Positions 52,722-62,357 of a DNA stretch of 64,000 nucleotides are shown in pieces. Numbering within the stretch: the first letter of the stretch is position 1; each line of letters opens with the position of its first letter. A program made the translations under genes and the position numbers. The notes beneath the pieces were generated by a model that had not been told where the DNA came from, searched no databases, and saw only the letters and a program-made list of their open reading frames with translations. The stretch is from Anthropogastromicrobium sp052273485 (GTDB lineage: Bacteria > Bacillota > Clostridia > Lachnospirales > Lachnospiraceae), in contig DAVZID010000005.1 in NCBI GenBank assembly GCA_052273485.1, positions 1-64,000 of the forward strand, given 5' to 3'.

Positions 52722-55523
52722 TCATGACCGATGAAAATCATTTCCCGGCATTTTTTCTATGAGCTTACGAACACCGTCCTTTGTATCTGGAAGCGTATCG
52801 CGAAGCAGTTCAAGTGTCGTGATTGTGTTTAAGCCCCACTGCGCAGCAAAGTTTGTCTTGATCCACAAAATTTCCATATGTGCTCTGTTTTGATCATCCG
52901 TCGCATAGCAAACTGGTGTGAAGCCAGCTTCGTCACCTATTTTAATTAGTGCATTCAAAAGATTCTTCCAAACGGTTTCTGCGAGTGCCTGATCTTGCGT
53001 GAGCGATGCGGCATAGGCACCAATATCCGAGGCAAACCAAGGGAATGCAAATGGACGTTTCTCGATTAAACCGTGCGTTTTTTCTTTCTTCTGCTCCGGT
53101 GTCAGATAATAAAATCCACCGTAAACAGAAAGAAGCTTTTTTAGTGTCTCATCACCTAGCATATCGGCAAGCTCCCACCAGACCTCCGGGCCACCCATGC
53201 AAATCTGCAAGTGCATGTTTGGACTCTTTTCGTCCTCGCCCTCGTAAATCAAATGACCATTTTCTTCATAACGATAAGACGGACCCGATGCCAGTCCAAA
53301 CGGCATCTTACTCACGTCCTTGATACCCTGACGGATTTTTTCCAGATAATATGGATCTAATGTGCGCTCATACTGCGTCATCCAGTTTGATAAAAATGAT
53401 GTCCAATCTGGGCCGCTTCGGATGACAACATGAGAGCCTGTTTCATCCTGCTGCTGAAAATAAGTGACATTTTTTATTGAAAGATCCGCATCCTTTGCAT
53501 CGGCCATCGCGTCTCCGATACGTGCATCCCCCGTAAGATAATAGTACACACGGTGATGACCTGCCATGGAAACACGCGGTTCCTTGCAAGAGCAGCCCCA
53601 GTGACGTACATTATGGCGTGATCCGATACCTGCCATCGGCCCAAAGTGATAAAAATCCACTTCGGAACAGTGGCGGCTCATTGCCTCTGCCACGGTAAAT
53701 ACATCTTCTCTTCCTGTGCGAAGAAAATATAGCCATAGCCAATACGTTGGAACCAGCTCCGTGTTCTGCCATGCAAAACCGCCCATATCATAGCGCCAGC
53801 AATGGCGAATTGGATCATAGGTATGCATCACATCGCCATAATCAAACAGGCCGTACCATTTTCTTGCCTCGATCTCATTTTTATAAAAATCGAATAGCTG
53901 ATCAAGCTGATTCTCTAAGAAAGCTTCTGACTCGGTTGTTCGTTCTGGTAAGCTCCAGTAGCCAAATGCGCGCTTTTTATGATAGTCCGCTGCGGACTCT
54001 ACATAGACTGGCGGCTTATTTACACGATTCGCAAACGTAGTTAATTCATCTTCCGTTGTTAGAGCCAAACGCACGGAAAGCGTACACTCACTTGTCACAG
54101 CAATTCCTTTTGGACTTGCTCCAAACCACGGAAATCCCTCATAGGAAGTCATTTGGTAGCTTCTCGTATCATAATGGCGAAAATCAAAGCTTTTGGCCTC
54201 TGGCGAATAAAACCATGCCGTGCAAAATGCATTGTCACCGGCAAGATTTGTCACCTCAAGACCAGACGGATACTTCTGCCAGAAATCACGAATGCCAAGA
54301 AGGATACCTCCATTTTCACCGCACACTTCCATCGCACCATGCGCACGTCTTCCCTCTGCGGCACTTAATATGCAACACTGCGGCTTTGTCTGTTTGCTGA
54401 TTCGATAATGATCGGCGCTGTCCTGATAGAGAAAATATCGGTTCCATACGGGAAGATCCGCCGCTGCCTTTTCGACATCACTGTCCGCCGGATAACCCCA
54501 CGTTTTGCCATCAAGCTGACCCTTCAAGACAGATGGCTGCAAACGCGGATAAGAACTATTTAGCAAAATCGCAGCCTCTTTAAATGGAAGCTCGCCCGCA
54601 AAGCGAATGTGATGCTCATATGGGCGTCCTTCCAGCACGGTATCAAAGCGAATGCCCAGTCCTTTTAAGAAATCGGTCTGCTCGTCTCCATCAAAGAAAA
54701 ACGTATGGACAAAACGAATATCACTGCTGTTTTGATTAATGTACATGCGAATACAAAATTTCATTTTATTTTGATTTTGGCTATGATTTCGATAGCTGCC
54801 CTCTGCTTTTATTGTTAATGCAAGCGGACCATCCTCTTCTACTGCTATCGCTGTTATTGCCGCCTGATAGGCTCTTGTCACCTTTATCTGACCGTCAAGA
54901 TCAAAGTTTATTTCAGCGTTTGCACTTGTACTAGTGGTTGTATCAGTAGTGGAAGTCAGATCCACTGTATGATTCTCATTGCTTCGTTCTTCAAGATACA
55001 AAACTGGAGACGCTTTTTTCACACGCAGCTTTCCGTTTAAGAAAATGTCCTCCGCCAAGGTATCTGCCTTGTTTTTCCCTGTTGGAACTTTCAAAGAAAG
55101 GACGCCATTATCTATGTATAGCCAGTTATCGTCTCTTCGGGTGAGCATAGAACGTGGGGCTTTTTTGTTATCGTTGGCGGTTACCCCTATTAAATTATCA
55201 TTCTCTCTACTGACTTTAATCTGAGCTATCACTGCAACTTCTTGTCCCATCTTTGATGCATCTGCCGTGTGTGCTGCCCATTTAATGCTTCCATCCGGCC
55301 ACCATGCCGTAATACGAGACTGCACCGGAATAGATTCTTTCTTTTCATTTTATAATGTAAAAGAATCCACCTGATCCTTCTTAAAATTTGGAATTGATAA
55401 TGCACCTTTTTCCCAATAACTTCCAAATGTCACATAGCCAGATGCAATTCGATTTTCCAAGCAATGCAGCTGAATCGTTTGACTCGCCTTTGTCTGCTTT
55501 GACTCCATTTGTTTTACTTTCAT
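52722..55523 (-). pseudogene. YetA/PcRGLX-type (PL26-like) exo-rhamnogalacturonan lyase, interrupted by an in-frame TAA
   Basis: The full frame starts at 55523 (MKVKQMESKQTK..., GGAAGG upstream). It has 57 sense codons, then TAA (55350-55352), then continues in the same frame for 875 codons to 52722. Reading the stop as CAA would give a single protein of about 933 residues with no other defect. The N-terminal part has PVQSRITAWWPDGSIKWAAHTAD, typical of the RIFT-barrel domain of the family, and there is a central alpha/alpha-barrel-like part (ARKWYGLFDYGDVMHTYDP in part). There is no signal peptide, consistent with intracellular action on rhamnogalacturonan oligomers. A GTG at 55325 might restart translation but lacks a ribosome site. 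Confidence 0.8.
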
Positions 55524-55599
55524 AATGCTTCCTTCCTCTCTGAATAGCCGTAATAGCAGTGTTAAAACATTCCCACTACGTCCCGTTTTCTACCTTCTT

Positions 55600-55628
55600 C
55601 TTATAAGATATGAAAAGCGGTTTGTCAA
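55600..55628 (-). promoter_or_regulatory. promoter of the rhamnogalacturonan lyase/GH28 operon
   Basis: On the minus strand TTGACA, 17 bases, TATAAG. The leader to 55523 is about 70 bases. The remaining bases to 55912 are AT-rich with no supportable gene apart from the hairpin at 55730-55763. Confidence 0.78.
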
Positions 55629-55729
55629 TCCTTTTGCTGCACCTAAATCACATAAATACATAAAAAAACAGGCGCATCATTCCTATTACTGTGCAAAAAC
55701 ATTTTGTCTTATGTTTCAATCTGTATACA

Positions 55730-55763
55730 AAAGCCATGCAAGTTATAATAACCGCATGGCTTT
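55730..55763. terminator. hairpin downstream of the alcohol dehydrogenase gene
   Basis: AAAGCCATGC and GCATGGCTTT form a perfect 10-bp stem with a 14-base loop, 150 bases after the dehydrogenase stop. The T-run is short, so termination is likely but not certain. Confidence 0.6.
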
Positions 55764-55912
55764 CGCTTCTTCTTGTTTAAATGTATTTATTTGTTTTTAA
55801 GACCATTTGACTTCACTATATTTTATTTTTTCATGCAAATCAAACCTTAAGACCTTTTGATCTGCCCTATCGTTAACCTATTCTTTTGGGAAATTCTTAT
55901 CTGGAATAACTC

Positions 55913-57115
55913 TTATCTGGAGTACAACGGAATACTCTTATCATTTGCCATGCGATAAATCTCTGCTGCCTCTGACGCTCCAATCTTTTTCATCACGCCG
56001 ACCGTGCGCTTTCCATAAAAGCTACATTTGTCTGCCATCTCTTTTATCTGTTCTTCTGTTGCATCAATGCCAAGCTCACACAAACTAGTCGGCATACCAA
56101 CGCTTCGATAGTAATCTTCCATTGCCTCAATACCTGCTACTGCTGCCTTTTCATCATCCGTTTCCTGAATATTAAAAATATTTCTGGCAAATTTAGCGAA
56201 GCGCTCTGGGCGTACCTTGTAGACATAACGTGCCCAGCTTCCCCACACTGCTGCAAGTCCTGCACCATGTGCCACATCAAACATACCGCCAATTTCATGC
56301 TCTAACTGATGACATGCCCAGTCACCGCCGTCAGTTCCACATCCGGTCAGACCATTATGAGACAGACTAGATGCCCACATCACCTCTGCACGTGATTCGT
56401 AGCAGTCTGGATGCTCCTTTAAAATCTTAGAATGCTTCATTACAGTCTTTATTAGTGCCTCACTGATGCCATCGGTCAATTCCATGTCCTCGCTCATGTT
56501 GAAATAGCGCTCCATCGTATGCATCATGATATCGGTGCAGCCGCACTGTGTCTGATAATCAGGAAGTGTATAGGTCAATTCTGGATTCATTACTGCAAAG
56601 CGGCAGCGACACAGATCGGTATTGCAGCCACGCTTTAATCCTCCATCCTCATTTGTAATAACCGAAGAATTGCTCATCTCGCTTCCTGCTGCTGCAATGG
56701 TAAGCACCGCACCGATTGGAAGGCATGCGGTCGGCACACGCTTCTTTGCGTAGAAGTCCCACACATCACCCTCATTTGCAACGCCGTATCCGATCGCCTT
56801 TGCCGAGTCGATCACACTTCCGCCTCCGACTGCCAAAATAAAATCAATCTTCTTTTCCTTGCACAGCACGATACCCTCTCGTACCTTGGACAGACGCGGA
56901 TTCGGCACAACACCGCCAAGTGTCTCGTAGGCAATACCTTCCTCTGCCAGTGACTGGCACACACGATCAATCAGACCGGAGGCGATTGCACTCTTTCCGC
57001 CAAAATGAACCAATACACTTGTCGCGCCCTGCTCCTTTACGAGACGTCCTGTCTCCTTCTCAGTGTCTTTTCCAAATACAACCTTTGTTGGTGCATAATA
57101 ATTAAAATTGTTCAT
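55913..57115 (-). CDS. iron-containing alcohol dehydrogenase (YqhD/butanol dehydrogenase type)
   Basis: 400 residues of the group III dehydrogenase family. The NAD(P) motif is LAVGGGSVIDSAKAIGYG (near residue 94), and the metal-binding residues are in ACHQLEHEIGGMFDVAHGAGLAAVW, with three conserved His. It reduces aldehydes such as butyraldehyde or methylglyoxal-type compounds to alcohols. It lies 27 bases after the LysR gene on the same strand, perhaps cotranscribed with it. Its substrate is unknown. Confidence 0.92.
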   Translation of the reverse strand: MNNFNYYAPTKVVFGKDTEKETGRLVKEQGATSVLVHFGGKSAIASGLIDRVCQSLAEEGIAYETLGGVVPNPRLSKVREGIVLCKEKKIDFILAVGGGSVIDSAKAIGYGVANEGDVWDFYAKKRVPTACLPIGAVLTIAAAGSEMSNSSVITNEDGGLKRGCNTDLCRCRFAVMNPELTYTLPDYQTQCGCTDIMMHTMERYFNMSEDMELTDGISEALIKTVMKHSKILKEHPDCYESRAEVMWASSLSHNGLTGCGTDGGDWACHQLEHEIGGMFDVAHGAGLAAVWGSWARYVYKVRPERFAKFARNIFNIQETDDEKAAVAGIEAMEDYYRSVGMPTSLCELGIDATEEQIKEMADKCSFYGKRTVGVMKKIGASEAAEIYRMANDKSIPLYSR

Positions 57116-57142
57116 AATACTTTTTTCCTGCCTTTCTCAATT

Positions 57143-58060
57143 TCACTTGACATCATGCTGCTGATCTCCATACTGCTTAAGTGCCTCAATGTATGCCTCT
57201 GCTAGTTTTCCTGGCACTGCACGTTTGTGACGGATATAGCCGATCTGCATCAATCCCTGTTCCTTTAACGGCACGGCAATGATGTTTTTTCCATTTAAAT
57301 TTTCATCAATAACACCACTACAAACCGTGTACCCATTCAATCCAATCAACAGATTAAACAGTGTCGCACGGTCTCGCACACGAATATTCTTTTTTCGTAA
57401 GACGCGGCTATAGCGCTCTTCTGCGTAATAAAAGGAATTATGCTCGCCCTGCTCGAAAGACAGATATGGATACGGTGCAAGATCTTCCCAGTCCACACTT
57501 GCCTTGGTGGAAAGCGGATGCTCACTGCTGATAAAAACATGCGGCTTGGCATCAAAAAGCGGTGTGAAAATCAACTCCTTTTCGCGAAGCGTCTTCGTGA
57601 TCACACCCTTGTTTTCCTCATCCAGATAAAGGATGCCAAGCTCACTTTTCATGAGTGCCACATCCTCAATGATCTCGTAGGTTTGCGTCTCGCGAAGATT
57701 AAAGTCGTATTCTTCACCCGCATATTTTTGAATAAGCTCGACAAATGCATTTACCGCAAATGAGTAATGCTGCGTGGAAACACAAAAGTTTCGCCCCCAC
57801 TGACGCTCATTCGTATACTTTTCTTTCAGCAATTCGGTCTGCTCCAAAATCTGCCTTGCATATCCAAGAAAGACCTCGCCCTCCTTAGACACTGCCACAC
57901 CCCTGTTGGAACGGATAAAAATCGTTAGATTCATTTCTTTTTCCAACTCCCGAATTGCAGTTGTCAGACTCGGCTGTGTGATATAGAGCCGTTCGGCCGC
58001 CTCCGTGATTGTTCCCACAGAAGCGACGGTAACGGCATATTGCAGCTGTTGTAATGTCAT
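57143..58060 (-). CDS. LysR-family transcriptional regulator, probable regulator of the MetE-like gene
   Basis: 305 residues. The N-terminal winged helix (MTLQQLQYAVTVASVGTITEAAERLYITQPSLTTAIRELEKEMN, in part) is followed by a substrate-binding domain. GGAGG lies six bases before ATG. It sits directly behind the MetE-like gene, whose upstream palindrome (59404-59420) resembles the MetR/MtaR-type box. I infer control of methionine or homocysteine use, with homocysteine as a possible co-inducer, from position and box only. Confidence 0.9.
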   Translation of the reverse strand: MTLQQLQYAVTVASVGTITEAAERLYITQPSLTTAIRELEKEMNLTIFIRSNRGVAVSKEGEVFLGYARQILEQTELLKEKYTNERQWGRNFCVSTQHYSFAVNAFVELIQKYAGEEYDFNLRETQTYEIIEDVALMKSELGILYLDEENKGVITKTLREKELIFTPLFDAKPHVFISSEHPLSTKASVDWEDLAPYPYLSFEQGEHNSFYYAEERYSRVLRKKNIRVRDRATLFNLLIGLNGYTVCSGVIDENLNGKNIIAVPLKEQGLMQIGYIRHKRAVPGKLAEAYIEALKQYGDQQHDVK

Positions 58061-58128
58061 GATTCCTCCAATTTAAAGAGAAAACACCAGATCTGATAAA
58101 ACGATTCAACAGCAGGCAGAAAGCAAAA

Positions 58129-59241
58129 TTATTTGCCCCAAACTTCCTCTGCAATCTCCTTTACGAGTGCAAGCTTCGCCCACTGCTGCTTTTCAGTTAA
58201 CTTATTGCCGATCTCACAGGAAGCAAATCCACACTGTGGGCTTAAGTACAGACGATCAAGCGGTACATACTTTGCAGCCTCATGGATACGTGCGATTACG
58301 GTCTGCTTGTCTTCTAATTTCGGAGACTTTGTTGTGATTAAGCCAAGTACTACCTTCTTGTCACCAGATACTGCCTTTAAGCACTCAAATCCACCGGAAC
58401 GCGCATCATCAAACTCCAGGTAATACGCATTTACATTTTCCTTTGCGAAAAGGGTCTCTGCTACACTGTCGTAAGCACCGCTGCTTGCATAAGTAGAATG
58501 GAAGTTTCCTCTGCATACATGCGTGTTGATGATAAGATCAGCCGGTGCACCCTCGATTGCCTTGTTGTTAATCTCAAGAAGCTGTTTTTTGATGTTCTCA
58601 AGGCCTGCCTTTGTGGTACCAAACAGTGCCGGTGCATTCGGATCGACAACCATACCCCAAGAACAATCATCGAGCTGAAGATTACGACAACCTGCTGCAT
58701 ATACTTCCTGAATGAATGCACGATACCCGTTTGCGATATCCTCTGCTACCTGCTCTGGTGTCTCGTAGTACTTTGAAGTATTCTCCCATGCAAATGGCAT
58801 GATCATCTGCTCTAAAAACTGTGCCGGTGCCGGAATGGTCAGCTTTGCTACAGTGTTCTCGTCTTCAAACTGCTTTACAAATGCAAAGTGCTGAATGAAT
58901 GCATGACCACTCTTATAGGAAACTTTTCCGGTCAGATAGGTATCGTCAATCATCGCAGCCTCACCGTGGAATGGAAGACCGTTCTTTGTCTTTGAATGGC
59001 CTACGCCCTCAAATTCCCACATAAAGTCCAGATGCCAGGTTGCACGGCGAAACTCACCATCGGTGATAACATGATAACCTGCTTCCTTCTGCTTTGCAAT
59101 CAGATCTTCAATGCAGGCATCTTCTACCTTTGTCAGTTCTTCTTTGGAGATTGTGCCTGCCTCAAACTGCTTTCTTGCCTCCTTTAAGGAAAGTGGACGC
59201 AAGAAGCTTCCTACAAAATCGTAACGAAATGGTGTTTTCAT
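58129..59241 (-). CDS. MetE C-terminal-domain-like methyltransferase (YxjG/YxjH type)
   Basis: 370 residues corresponding to the C-terminal catalytic half of cobalamin-independent methionine synthase. Zinc-binding positions are seen in NTHVCRGN and LSPQCGFASCE. The start MKTPFRYDFVGSFLRPLSLKEARK is typical of the YxjG family. It probably transfers a methyl group to homocysteine from folate or another donor. GGAGG lies just before ATG. Its promoter and MET-box-like palindrome lie upstream, and the LysR gene follows. Confidence 0.88.
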   Translation of the reverse strand: MKTPFRYDFVGSFLRPLSLKEARKQFEAGTISKEELTKVEDACIEDLIAKQKEAGYHVITDGEFRRATWHLDFMWEFEGVGHSKTKNGLPFHGEAAMIDDTYLTGKVSYKSGHAFIQHFAFVKQFEDENTVAKLTIPAPAQFLEQMIMPFAWENTSKYYETPEQVAEDIANGYRAFIQEVYAAGCRNLQLDDCSWGMVVDPNAPALFGTTKAGLENIKKQLLEINNKAIEGAPADLIINTHVCRGNFHSTYASSGAYDSVAETLFAKENVNAYYLEFDDARSGGFECLKAVSGDKKVVLGLITTKSPKLEDKQTVIARIHEAAKYVPLDRLYLSPQCGFASCEIGNKLTEKQQWAKLALVKEIAEEVWGK

Positions 59242-59353
59242 AATTATTTCCTCCTGTATGATGCAACTTCAATTGTTTGAATTATTCATTGCTGTGTTCT
59301 TGTTATTTTCTTGCTTTGATGTTTCTTTGGTATTGTTTTGTGTTGATAGCGTT

Positions 59354-59382
59354 ATCATACAGGATTTTTTGATATTTGTATA
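59354..59382 (-). promoter_or_regulatory. promoter of the MetE-like gene
   Basis: On the minus strand TATACA, 17 bases, TATGAT. The weak -35 box suits an activator-dependent promoter; the predicted RNA start is near 59347. Confidence 0.6.
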
Positions 59383-59403
59383 ATACCTTAATACTTTCTT
59401 TTC

Positions 59404-59420
59404 CATAGTTTTAAACTATG
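59404..59420. promoter_or_regulatory. LysR-type (MET-box-like) operator
   Basis: CATAGTTT-T-AAACTATG is a perfect 17-bp palindrome that contains the ATAG-N7-CTAT pattern of LysR-type sites. It resembles the streptococcal MetR/MtaR box. Its centre is 65 bases upstream of the predicted RNA start, the usual place for a LysR recognition site. Confidence 0.65.
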
Positions 59421-59469
59421 ACTGTTTTGGCATTTTTCTTATTGTTCACGGTAAGGTAGTTTTACGCGA

Positions 59470-59487
59470 GCGGTTCGACGATTGTTT
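59470..59487. repeat. 18-bp identity to structured element copy A
   Basis: The 18 bases here, starting GCGGTTCGACG, are identical to 36732-36749. They lie at the 3' end of the phospholipase-like gene and may be a fragment of the element family. A chance match is unlikely but not excluded. Confidence 0.4.
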
Positions 59488-60301
59488 AGGCTTCCTTCCC
59501 GGAAAATGTCTGGTCAAAAAGCTTGCCAAGCCGTGCCTCGCCGCGATATGCCTTTTCGAGCTCATCCGCCATTTTTACAGCATCTTTCACACTTTGCTTC
59601 ATGCGAATTTCAAGCTGTTCATTGCTGTGGCGGCATCTCGAATTGTCTTTTTCATTGGCAAAAAAACCTCGAATCTCGCCGTATACGCGCGCAATTCGCA
59701 TTCCGATGAAAATAACATGCCGCTTTGCCTTGCTTGTGGTGAAAAATAAGCGCGAAAACCACAGAAAGCTTTTGATGGACTGATGAATTTGAACTGGCTG
59801 CAAGCCATAAAACAGAGCAATCGGCTTTGCCCAGCGAATATTCGTAGATAAAGCCTGTCGAAAATCCCAGTGAAATGGATCTAGCCCATCTTTTTTCATC
59901 AGATACTTTTCAAATTCCTTCTCAATCTCGTGATGTGAGATGTGCCTTGTCTTTTCAAAGCGATTGATATAGGTATGGCACGATGTATCAAGTGCAAAAT
60001 GGCACACAACTCCGAGCGCATATGCCCACAGTGCCTTTTGCATCTTTTCACCCTCTGCCGCTGAACGGTGCATCTGGGTCAGCGCATGCTCGAAAAACAC
60101 ACGCCCTGTTTCATGGTGAATGACCACTCCGATCTGGGTGATCGGATGCCGGATAATCGGATGATAGAAAAATAAGATATCTGGTCCGTGCAAACCGATC
60201 TCATACAAATCTTTATAATCCTCCAACAATCTTTGATATTTCGCAGGCAGCTGTTCTTTTACCATCTGTCCAAACTTATAATGTGCATAAAATGCTGGCA
60301 T
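59486..60301 (-). CDS. zinc-dependent phospholipase C family protein
   Basis: 271 residues. The His-rich N-terminal pattern (MPAFYAHYKFGQMV, GLHGPDILFFYHP, VIHHETGRVFFEHAL and ALGVVCHFALDTSCHTYINR) matches the phospholipase C/P1 nuclease zinc site. There is no signal peptide, unlike the secreted toxins, so it is probably an intracellular hydrolase of unknown substrate. It appears to be a single gene. Confidence 0.85.
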   Translation of the reverse strand: MPAFYAHYKFGQMVKEQLPAKYQRLLEDYKDLYEIGLHGPDILFFYHPIIRHPITQIGVVIHHETGRVFFEHALTQMHRSAAEGEKMQKALWAYALGVVCHFALDTSCHTYINRFEKTRHISHHEIEKEFEKYLMKKDGLDPFHWDFRQALSTNIRWAKPIALFYGLQPVQIHQSIKSFLWFSRLFFTTSKAKRHVIFIGMRIARVYGEIRGFFANEKDNSRCRHSNEQLEIRMKQSVKDAVKMADELEKAYRGEARLGKLFDQTFSGKEA

Positions 60302-60376
60302 CGCAAATCACCCTTTCTACAATTATAAAAATACAATCAAATATTCGCTATATTTGTCCAGTAGACTATGTTTTTG

Positions 60377-61000
60377 TTAGCGGATAAAGTTCGTGGATAC
60401 TTCCTTTTTGGTATCTGGAAGTGTAATTCCCTGTGCCTTTCCGGCCTCAAAACATTTTAACATCCATGCCATACATTTTGCTGCATTGCGCATGGTCTGT
60501 AAGCCCTCTAAATCCTGGCGAACTTCTTCTGGTCGGTTTCCGTGAACCATGTTCCAGTAGGTAGAACCAACCGTCGGCATCTGATTGATACCAAAGTACT
60601 TGTTGACAGCATCAAGGGATGCAGTGGTACCGCCTCTTCTTGCGGAAGCAACTGCCATACCCGGCTTAAAGCGAAATGCTGCACCGCCACTGTAAAAGGC
60701 ACGGTCCAAGAAGGATAGGATACGGCCGCTTGGATGCGCATAGTAAACCGGCGTTCCAAATACAAATCCGTCTGCCTCCTTTGCCCTTTCCACAAACTCG
60801 TTTACGCGGTCATCGCGGAACACGCAGCCATTTCCCTTTCGACATCCGCCACAGCCGATGCAGTCACGAAGCGAATCAGCACCTAATTGGAAAATTTCCG
60901 TGTCAATGCCTTCTTCCTGCAATGTCTTTGCAACCTCCTCGAGTGCTGTATAGGTACATCCTTTTAAATTGGAACTTCCATTTAATAATAATACTTTCAT
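60377..61000 (-). CDS. NAD(P)H-dependent FMN reductase / iron-sulfur flavoprotein family
   Basis: 207 residues with a flavodoxin-like fold: LLLNGSSNLKGCTYTAL near the start is the FMN phosphate loop. CIGCGGCRKGNGCVFRDD, a Cys-rich segment near residue 48, suggests a cluster or redox cysteine, and FVFGTPVYYAHPSGRILSFLDR binds the flavin. It probably supplies reduced flavin or reduces quinones or nitro compounds. GGAG lies upstream. Role unspecific. Confidence 0.88.
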   Translation of the reverse strand: MKVLLLNGSSNLKGCTYTALEEVAKTLQEEGIDTEIFQLGADSLRDCIGCGGCRKGNGCVFRDDRVNEFVERAKEADGFVFGTPVYYAHPSGRILSFLDRAFYSGGAAFRFKPGMAVASARRGGTTASLDAVNKYFGINQMPTVGSTYWNMVHGNRPEEVRQDLEGLQTMRNAAKCMAWMLKCFEAGKAQGITLPDTKKEVSTNFIR

Positions 61001-61089
61001 ATTCGATCAGTCTCCTATTCGTTATCAATCATCTATCGCCTGTTAATTTGCTATTAGGCCTTCATCCGTTATTGAGCATCAACAATCGG

Positions 61090-62277
61090 TCACTTTGGAC
61101 ATCTCCATGAATATCCAGCCTTATTCTCATTTTCTCTCATTGACTTATATCCGGTTGTCTTTTCCTTGCCACACAGCTGCGCCTTCGTAAAGTCAAGAAC
61201 AACACTCCAATCCTGCTTGGTGTAGGCATGACCACCCTCACGATAATGAATTGCACTGCGTTCCTTGACACCCAGAAACTCAAATACCTCGGACGCTGCC
61301 AGCCATGACACCTGTGTGCCAAATGGATTGATCCAGTCATCATCAAGACCTTCCACCAGAATCAGTCGTCTCGGAGCGACACATGCGCCAAGGATATTGG
61401 CGTCAAATGGAATCTCATTTTCACGAAAACGCGTTTTTCCATCCGGTGTGCCATAATCTGCCACATTTTCCATCAACCAGTATGGAAAGCGCTCTTTATT
61501 TAACATCACACCAATACGCTCTGAAAGACCAATATTTTCTCCAAGACGACAGCCGCTTAGCCGCATACTTGCCATACCGCCACAGCCAGATCCTGCCGGT
61601 GCGACAACGGCCGCACGCTCATCGTAAATTCCACAACAAAGCGCTGCCTTTCCCATACGCGAATGACCAGTCACAACGGTTTTTGTCACATCGACATTTT
61701 CCTGTGTCTCAAGCCAGTCAATGACACGGCTCTGAAGCCATGCCCACATTGCAAGTGCCCGCCATGTGTAGCCTGGGTACGCCTTTGCACATCCGCCCTC
61801 CCAGATTTTTTCCTTATCATCGGGAGCCGCCTCTGCGATCTCGAAACTGCAAATTTCAAAGCCCTGTTCAGCTGCCATGCTTATAATCTCTTCTGGCAGC
61901 GTGTCTGCTGCTGGAATTACAATTGGAATTAACTTTTCTCCACTAACTGTATTTGCTTGTTTTGTCTTTGTCTCACCCGATGCAATTGGACGATAGACAT
62001 GCACACGAAAGGAAACTGGTGCCTGTTCTCCCTGCGCACACAGGCGAACTACGGTATGACACACGGTATTCTGACAGACAGTATCGCTTGACAGTTCACT
62101 TGCTGTCAGTATTTGTGGACGTCCCGGCATTTTGCCATAGTACATTTCGCTAAGCAGTTCAAGATACACGGTACGCTTTTCTTCCCACTCCGCCTTGGTA
62201 CTCATAATGCTTCCGTCTGCCTTATAAAAAGGATTCGGGAGCTCCCAGGTCGGCTCAAAATAGATTTTCTCACTCAT
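61090..62277 (-). CDS. CE15-like glucuronoyl esterase / alpha-beta hydrolase
   Basis: About 395 residues. The nucleophile Ser lies in VTGHSRMGKAALCCG, the G-x-S-R-x-G-K signature of glucuronoyl esterases; the His is in REGGHAYTKQDW; and the C-terminal lobe has EGLDDDWINPFG. There is no signal peptide, so it would act on imported oligosaccharides, cleaving ester links to (methyl)glucuronic acid or another sugar acid. GGAGGTGA fixes the start at 62277. It may support the pectin/xylan route of the window, but it is 5 kb away from the other genes. Confidence 0.82.
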   Translation of the reverse strand: MSEKIYFEPTWELPNPFYKADGSIMSTKAEWEEKRTVYLELLSEMYYGKMPGRPQILTASELSSDTVCQNTVCHTVVRLCAQGEQAPVSFRVHVYRPIASGETKTKQANTVSGEKLIPIVIPAADTLPEEIISMAAEQGFEICSFEIAEAAPDDKEKIWEGGCAKAYPGYTWRALAMWAWLQSRVIDWLETQENVDVTKTVVTGHSRMGKAALCCGIYDERAAVVAPAGSGCGGMASMRLSGCRLGENIGLSERIGVMLNKERFPYWLMENVADYGTPDGKTRFRENEIPFDANILGACVAPRRLILVEGLDDDWINPFGTQVSWLAASEVFEFLGVKERSAIHYREGGHAYTKQDWSVVLDFTKAQLCGKEKTTGYKSMRENENKAGYSWRCPK

Positions 62278-62357
62278 GGAAATCACCTCCAAAAATTGAT
62301 TTTAATCTATTTTAGCCCTTCCTGACGCTCCCGTCAATTAATTATCTTATCTACTTT

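Noticed and set aside
55323..55325. GTG as natural start of the rhamnogalacturonan lyase
   Set aside because: No ribosome site, and 57 upstream codons continue the family sequence with a good start at 55523.
55229..55426. 65-residue ORF at the start of the rhamnogalacturonan lyase gene
   Set aside because: It is in a different frame from the lyase and is a shadow. The true frame is interrupted by TAA at 55350.
55577..55585. Third occurrence of the ACGTAGTGG block in the lyase leader
   Set aside because: Nine bases are expected by chance about once in such a window, and the other blocks of the element are absent.
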